From assembly GCA_934096015.1 (NCBI GenBank), contig CAKOLD010000013.1, positions 1-25,347 on the forward strand: a DNA stretch of 25,347 nt. The letters run 5' to 3'. Below, one piece after another: positions 22,548-25,347 of this stretch. The stretch comes from an uncultured Bacilli bacterium (GTDB taxonomy: Bacteria; Bacillota_I; Bacilli_A; RF39; UBA660). The notes beneath the pieces were generated by a model that had not been told where the DNA came from, searched no databases, and saw only the letters and a list, made by a program, of their open reading frames with translations. The first letter of the stretch is position 1. Each line of letters starts with the position of its first letter. The position numbers were made by a program, and so were the translations under genes.

Positions 22548-23099
22548 ATGAAAAAAATATGTGTTATTTCGTTAATAATTATTATTGTTATAATGGAAAT
22601 TTTATTTGGGAAAAATATTTTTCATAAAAAAAATGATAATTTAGAAGTAAAAAATAACTACAAGAATATTCAAGAACTTAATGTAATTAGTCAATATAAT
22701 GATTATTTGTTAGTTAGCAGCGATAGTTTTTCGGAACTTCAAACATATTCAATTTATAAAAATGTTTATGGTGATAATTTTAAAGAACTGTTTTCGTTAC
22801 CAGATGGTGAATCTATAGAAAGTAGATTTGTTTATTGGTTAAATGATAAGTTGTATGTGTTAGGAAATAATCCTGCTTCATATTCATTGTCTGATGGGAA
22901 AATGGCAAATACAGGTGACCTAAATAAAATATTGGGTGGTACTACAGGACGAATAGATAAAATAATGGGAACGGATAAAAATTACATATATTATACTTTT
23001 TCTTATAATGCTGATGTTTTTTATGGAAAAATTAGTTTTGATTTGAGTAATGTTACATTAATTCAAAAAAATGATATTCCAAAAGAAATTAATAACTAA
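22548..23099 (+). CDS. Unrecognised exported or membrane-anchored protein
   Basis: From ATG 22548 (GGAGG SD, 5-nt spacer) the product has 183 residues. MKKICVISLIIIIVIMEILF is a signal peptide or membrane anchor; the rest (about 30-183) is beta-rich, with repeated Tyr/Asp-containing strands such as VYWLNDKLYVLGNN and KNYIYYTFSYNADVFYGKIS. These look like two or three blades of a propeller-like or DUF5050-like domain, but there are too few for a complete propeller. I cannot name a family. The upstream ATG at 22518 would add a Cys-rich extension and has no SD. It is divergent from the membrane-bound XRE regulator and ends at a strong terminator. Confidence 0.75.
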   Translation: MKKICVISLIIIIVIMEILFGKNIFHKKNDNLEVKNNYKNIQELNVISQYNDYLLVSSDSFSELQTYSIYKNVYGDNFKELFSLPDGESIESRFVYWLNDKLYVLGNNPASYSLSDGKMANTGDLNKILGGTTGRIDKIMGTDKNYIYYTFSYNADVFYGKISFDLSNVTLIQKNDIPKEINN

Positions 23100-23114
23100 C
23101 TTTTTATTTTTATA

Positions 23115-23150
23115 AAAAAATGTTATCACTTTTATGTGGCAACATTTTTT
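23115..23150. terminator. Bidirectional terminator between convergent genes
   Basis: Stem AAAAAATGTT..CAC / GTG..AACATTTTTT with a small internal mismatch and a TTTTAT loop. A/T runs on both sides give T-tails on either strand, so it can end both the plus-strand secreted-protein gene and the minus-strand 284-residue gene. Confidence 0.8.
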
Positions 23151-23185
23151 ACTTATTTACTTTATCATTAATTAGTATATTTGGA

Positions 23186-24040
23186 TTATTTCTCATTTCC
23201 AATTATTACTTTACCATCTAAATTACATACATAACAATCTGGTAATGCTTTTTTGATATAATTTAATGCTTGTTTATCTTGTTCTAATTTTCTTCCCACA
23301 AATATTCCTTCAATTAATGAAGCTGGTAATCCAAACATTATTGCACTTTCTCTATCTGTAGTTAATGCATTTCTGTTTAATCTGTCTTTGTTTATAAATT
23401 TGTCTACATATCTGTAATCTAAAAATGATTTTAAAGTTTCACTATCAAATTCTAGATTCCAAACATCATTATATGCTAATTTTTTTGCATATTCTGAACT
23501 CATATTTAATATGAAAGCAATTTGCCTTTTATTAGATACTAAACTTGGAATAAATCTAACTTCCTTTGTTTGTTCTCCCCAATATGACCATATATGGGTA
23601 TCATTATTTATTTGTTCTGTTACTTCATCAAATTGATGATAGGGGATCAATTTACTCTTTGTTTCTTGTTCCGGACCTCTACCTAGAGAATATAACATAG
23701 TAAAACCACTATATAGTTCTATATATTCTCTTAAAGTCATATCGTTTTTTATATTCCACATTCCCACACTGTTACATATTTTATTGGGTCTTGCTTCTCC
23801 AGTGAAATCAGTAGCAATAAAACCGTTGTTAACAGTAAAATTAAAGTTTTCTAATTCACCAAAAATACCATGTATGAATGTTCCTTTTTTTAATTTAACT
23901 TCCGTTCCAACATTGTATCTGTTTTTTTCTATTTTTTGTGAATCGTCGTAAAACATGTTTATCTGGTTTAATAATATTTCTTTGGCATTTCCACTAAACC
24001 TTTGTTCTACACTTTTTATATAATTTTCTTTATCATTCAT
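23186..24040 (-). CDS. Unrecognised 284-residue protein
   Basis: I do not recognise the family. No signal peptide or TM segment. Two conserved-looking blocks stand out. The first (about 50-120) has KKGTFIHGIFGELENFNF, then NNGFIATDFTGEARPN, SVGMWNIKNDMTLREYIELY and LYSLGRGPE. The second (about 230-280) has ESAIMFGLPASLIEGIFVGR then DCYVCNLDGKVIIG. The HG near the start and later Tyr and Glu faintly recall ADP-ribosyltransferase folds (H-Y-E), but this is only a guess. ATG 24040 has an AAGGAAG SD. It is a single-gene unit ending at the bidirectional terminator. Confidence 0.78.
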   Translation of the reverse strand: MNDKENYIKSVEQRFSGNAKEILLNQINMFYDDSQKIEKNRYNVGTEVKLKKGTFIHGIFGELENFNFTVNNGFIATDFTGEARPNKICNSVGMWNIKNDMTLREYIELYSGFTMLYSLGRGPEQETKSKLIPYHQFDEVTEQINNDTHIWSYWGEQTKEVRFIPSLVSNKRQIAFILNMSSEYAKKLAYNDVWNLEFDSETLKSFLDYRYVDKFINKDRLNRNALTTDRESAIMFGLPASLIEGIFVGRKLEQDKQALNYIKKALPDCYVCNLDGKVIIGNEK

Positions 24041-24170
24041 ATTATCTTCCTTAAATTTATTATATTTTTATTTATATTTATGTCTTAAAATGGTCTTTTC
24101 TAATTCTGCTTTAAATGAAGTTACTTTTTAGCAACAGAATTTGTTTAGATTTAATTAAATAAGTTAGTTG

Positions 24171-24374
24171 TTATATTCTATTAAAATTTATAGTTTTATC
24201 TTTCATGGAAATATTACAAACTTCATATCCAAATTTTTTCAATTCTTTTTTATATGTTAAAAATGAATGATCCAATTCAAATCCTATAATATTTTTAATT
24301 TCTTCATATGATAATTTATAATTTTCTTTGTTATTAACTTTTAAATATTTCCATAGTGGCTCATACTTACTCAT
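24171..24374 (-). CDS. Small DUF7662-like protein
   Basis: The 67-residue product reads SKYEPLWKYLKVNN, LSYEEIKNIIGFELDHSFL and YKKELKKFGYEVCNISMKDK. This pattern (K-Y-x-P-L-W...LS-x-E-E-I...G-F...HSFL...Y-K-x-E-L...GY-x-V) is that of a small domain seen alone or at the end of larger proteins in many bacteria, now listed as DUF7662 as I recall. Its function is unknown. It seems complete: ATG 24374 has a GGAGG SD, and the length fits. It stands alone between unrelated genes. Confidence 0.75.
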   Translation of the reverse strand: MSKYEPLWKYLKVNNKENYKLSYEEIKNIIGFELDHSFLTYKKELKKFGYEVCNISMKDKTINFNRI

Positions 24375-24539
24375 AGTTACCTCCTAGATAATTTATTCAT
24401 TAATTTTTGATATATCTATTTTACTAATTTGTCAAATGCGGTTCCAGAATTGCAAATTTTCCACATCTTTGTATCTTTAAGCTTCACCTACATCCTATAA
24501 TTCCATACAACTTAGTATATAGTATTATTTTTAATAAAA

Positions 24540-24875
24540 TTATATTTTTTTGATTTTAATACCTAATACACCATATTTAGATTGTTCTTCTGGAGAATAA
24601 TATTCTTCCATATCTTTTGGATCAGCTATATCATTTTCATCGTATCCCATTGCCACCTTATCAAAATTCTTATATAATTCTTCAAATGATGGATAGTGAT
24701 ATAAATTTTCAATTTCAACTAACATTTTTTCTTTATTAGTTCTATTAGTAAATTCTATTAAATCTTTAATTTTTAATAATTGTCTTTTTTCATCATTTAA
24801 TCTCAATTCTACAGTTTTTGTTCCGCTTTTTATTCGTTCAAATGGTCCATTATTTAATTTCATCTCATGTTTCAT
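24540..24875 (-). CDS. ASCH-domain protein
   Basis: The 111-residue product is one ASCH domain, a PUA-like fold thought to bind RNA or modified nucleotides. Visible motifs are MKHEMKLNNGPFERIKSGTK, TVELRLNDEKRQLLKI, DLIEFTN, YPSFEELYKNF, and EEYYSPEEQSKYGVLGIKI, where YGVLGI is the closing strand of the ASCH family. I place the start at ATG 24875, with an AAGGAAG SD seven bases away; a GTG at 24893 would overlap that SD. Function in this organism is unknown; some family members are nucleases or amidohydrolases for modified bases. Confidence 0.87.
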   Translation of the reverse strand: MKHEMKLNNGPFERIKSGTKTVELRLNDEKRQLLKIKDLIEFTNRTNKEKMLVEIENLYHYPSFEELYKNFDKVAMGYDENDIADPKDMEEYYSPEEQSKYGVLGIKIKKI

Positions 24876-25050
24876 ACTATTACTTCCTTTCACTATGTTT
24901 TTTTATATTCATATTTTATATCAATTATTGCATAATCATCTGAATAAGCACTTATATGTATATATTATATCATGAAGTCATAATAAATTTAAGTTATATA
25001 GCTTTATAATCAAAATGACTCCAACTATTAATTTGAAACTGTTTTTTAAT

Positions 25051-25097
25051 AAAAAGAAAAACTCGCCTTTTCCTTATTTTATCGAGATTTGCGAGTT
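25051..25097 (-). terminator. Terminator at the end of the SEC-C remnant
   Basis: Minus-strand stem AACTCGC / GCGAGTT with a long 24-nt loop, then TTTCTTTTTATT. It begins at the stop codon of the SEC-C remnant (25098-25096) and is unusually GC-rich for this region. Confidence 0.6.
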
Positions 25098-25182
25098 ATT
25101 TTCCACAACATTGTTTGTATTTTTTACCATAATCAAATGGTAAAATATTAAAACAACCTAGTAATTTTTTCCTTTTAAATTG
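25096..25182 (-). pseudogene. SEC-C zinc-motif tail, remnant of a lost gene
   Basis: A start-less minus-strand frame ends LLGCFNILPFDYGKKYKQCC then GK and a stop. GKKYKQCCGK is the second half of the SEC-C motif (normally CPCGSGKKYKKCCGK) found at the C-terminus of SecA and many small proteins. The first CPCGS half has become ILPFDY, losing two of the zinc ligands, and the frame closes with stops 28 codons upstream. Together with the terminator at its end, this looks like the tail of a decayed gene. Confidence 0.55.
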
Positions 25183-25210
25183 TTATTTTTTATTTTAATT
25201 TAATAATTTT

Positions 25211-25262
25211 TTGTTGAAATATTACAAGTTTTTATTCAACAACTTATCTAATAACTTATCTA
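25211..25262. repeat. Short inverted and direct repeats
   Basis: TTGTTGAA (25211-25218) and TTCAACAA (25235-25242) form an 8-bp inverted repeat with a 16-nt gap. Overlapping its end, AACTTATCTA occurs twice (25241-25250 and 25253-25262) with a 12-nt period. They lie between the GNAT gene end and the SEC-C remnant and have no T-tract in the expected place, so they are not a clear terminator. Confidence 0.4.
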
Positions 25263-25279
25263 AAAAAATCTATTTTTTA

Positions 25280-25347
25280 TTACAGCTTTTTGATATCGGT
25301 ATACATTCTAGGATGATATCCTTTTTTATTATAAAAATTAATAGCAT
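25280..25347 (-). CDS. C-terminal end of a GNAT-family acetyltransferase (runs off right edge)
   Basis: The last 21 codons before TAA read AINFYNKKGYHPRMYTDIKK then L. This matches the usual end of GNAT N-acetyltransferases: A-x-x-F-Y-x-K-x-G-Y in the last helix and strand, and a terminal K-x-L. The acetyl-CoA-binding motif lies outside the window, so the substrate cannot be judged. Confidence 0.7.
   Translation of the reverse strand, partial: AINFYNKKGYHPRMYTDIKKL

Noticed and set aside
24416..24487. Minus-strand 23-residue frame from GTG 24487 (reads KLKDTKMWKICNSGTAFDKL and on)
   Set aside because: It has only a weak GGATG upstream, no known motif and a length that chance explains; it may be another gene scrap, but I cannot support it.
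25241..25262. Two copies of AACTTATCTA as a possible CRISPR or iteron array
   Set aside because: Only two 10-bp copies with a 12-nt period; there are no spacers and no cas or rep gene nearby.

Overview
The window reads as a chromosomal stretch of a strongly AT-rich, Gram-positive-type bacterium (Bacillota, or a close wall-bearing relative of the Mollicutes, as in uncultured gut Bacilli). Supporting signs are the gene order ychF / rpsF-ssb-rpsR / rplI-dnaB, a glmS ribozyme, a YitT protein, purine-rich Shine-Dalgarno (SD) sites (AAGGAGG type) and TATAAT or TGnTATAAT promoters. UGA is a stop codon here: glmS and the ttcA-like gene end in TGA, and a prfB gene with a programmed UGA frameshift is present. 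The standard bacterial code 11 therefore applies despite the Mollicute-like composition. A cell-wall amidase and glmS point to a peptidoglycan wall.

Left third (1-10.6 kb, all minus strand): the 5' part of dnaB, rplI, rpsR, ssb and rpsF (with an S6:S18-type leader that can mask the SD), then ychF. Next is an envelope-stress-like block, read right to left as Abi_2/HEPN protein - HtrA protease - response regulator - histidine kinase. After it come a secreted N-acetylmuramoyl-L-alanine amidase, a YitT membrane protein and prfB.

Middle (10.6-17 kb): a small operon for a rhodanese-like lipoprotein and a membrane-anchored thioredoxin-fold protein; an unrecognised 384-residue protein; and a two-gene operon in which a zinc-ribbon membrane protein precedes a zinc-ribbon-PrsW intramembrane protease. 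A plus-strand 561-residue regulator with two HTH domains and a large unrecognised C-terminal part follows.

Right third (17-25.3 kb): remnants of at least two decayed genes, glmS with its ribozyme, a tiny Cys-containing ORF lacking a start codon, and a cysteine desulfurase - TtcA-like sulfurtransferase operon. Then come a membrane-bound XRE regulator divergent from a secreted protein, an unrecognised 284-residue protein, a DUF7662-like small protein, an ASCH-domain protein, a SEC-C tail remnant and the C-terminus of a GNAT acetyltransferase at the right edge. This third is the accessory, decay-prone part.

Most genes are packed tightly, and intrinsic terminators are often folded into the stop codon itself (ychF, the Trx-fold gene, the 384-aa gene, glmS, the mini-ORF, ttcA-like). 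The most interesting unexplained arrangements are the HEPN/Abi - HtrA - two-component block, the paired zinc-ribbon/PrsW operon, the double-HTH sensor, and the stop-codon terminators. I found no CRISPR array, tRNA, rRNA or intact insertion sequence.
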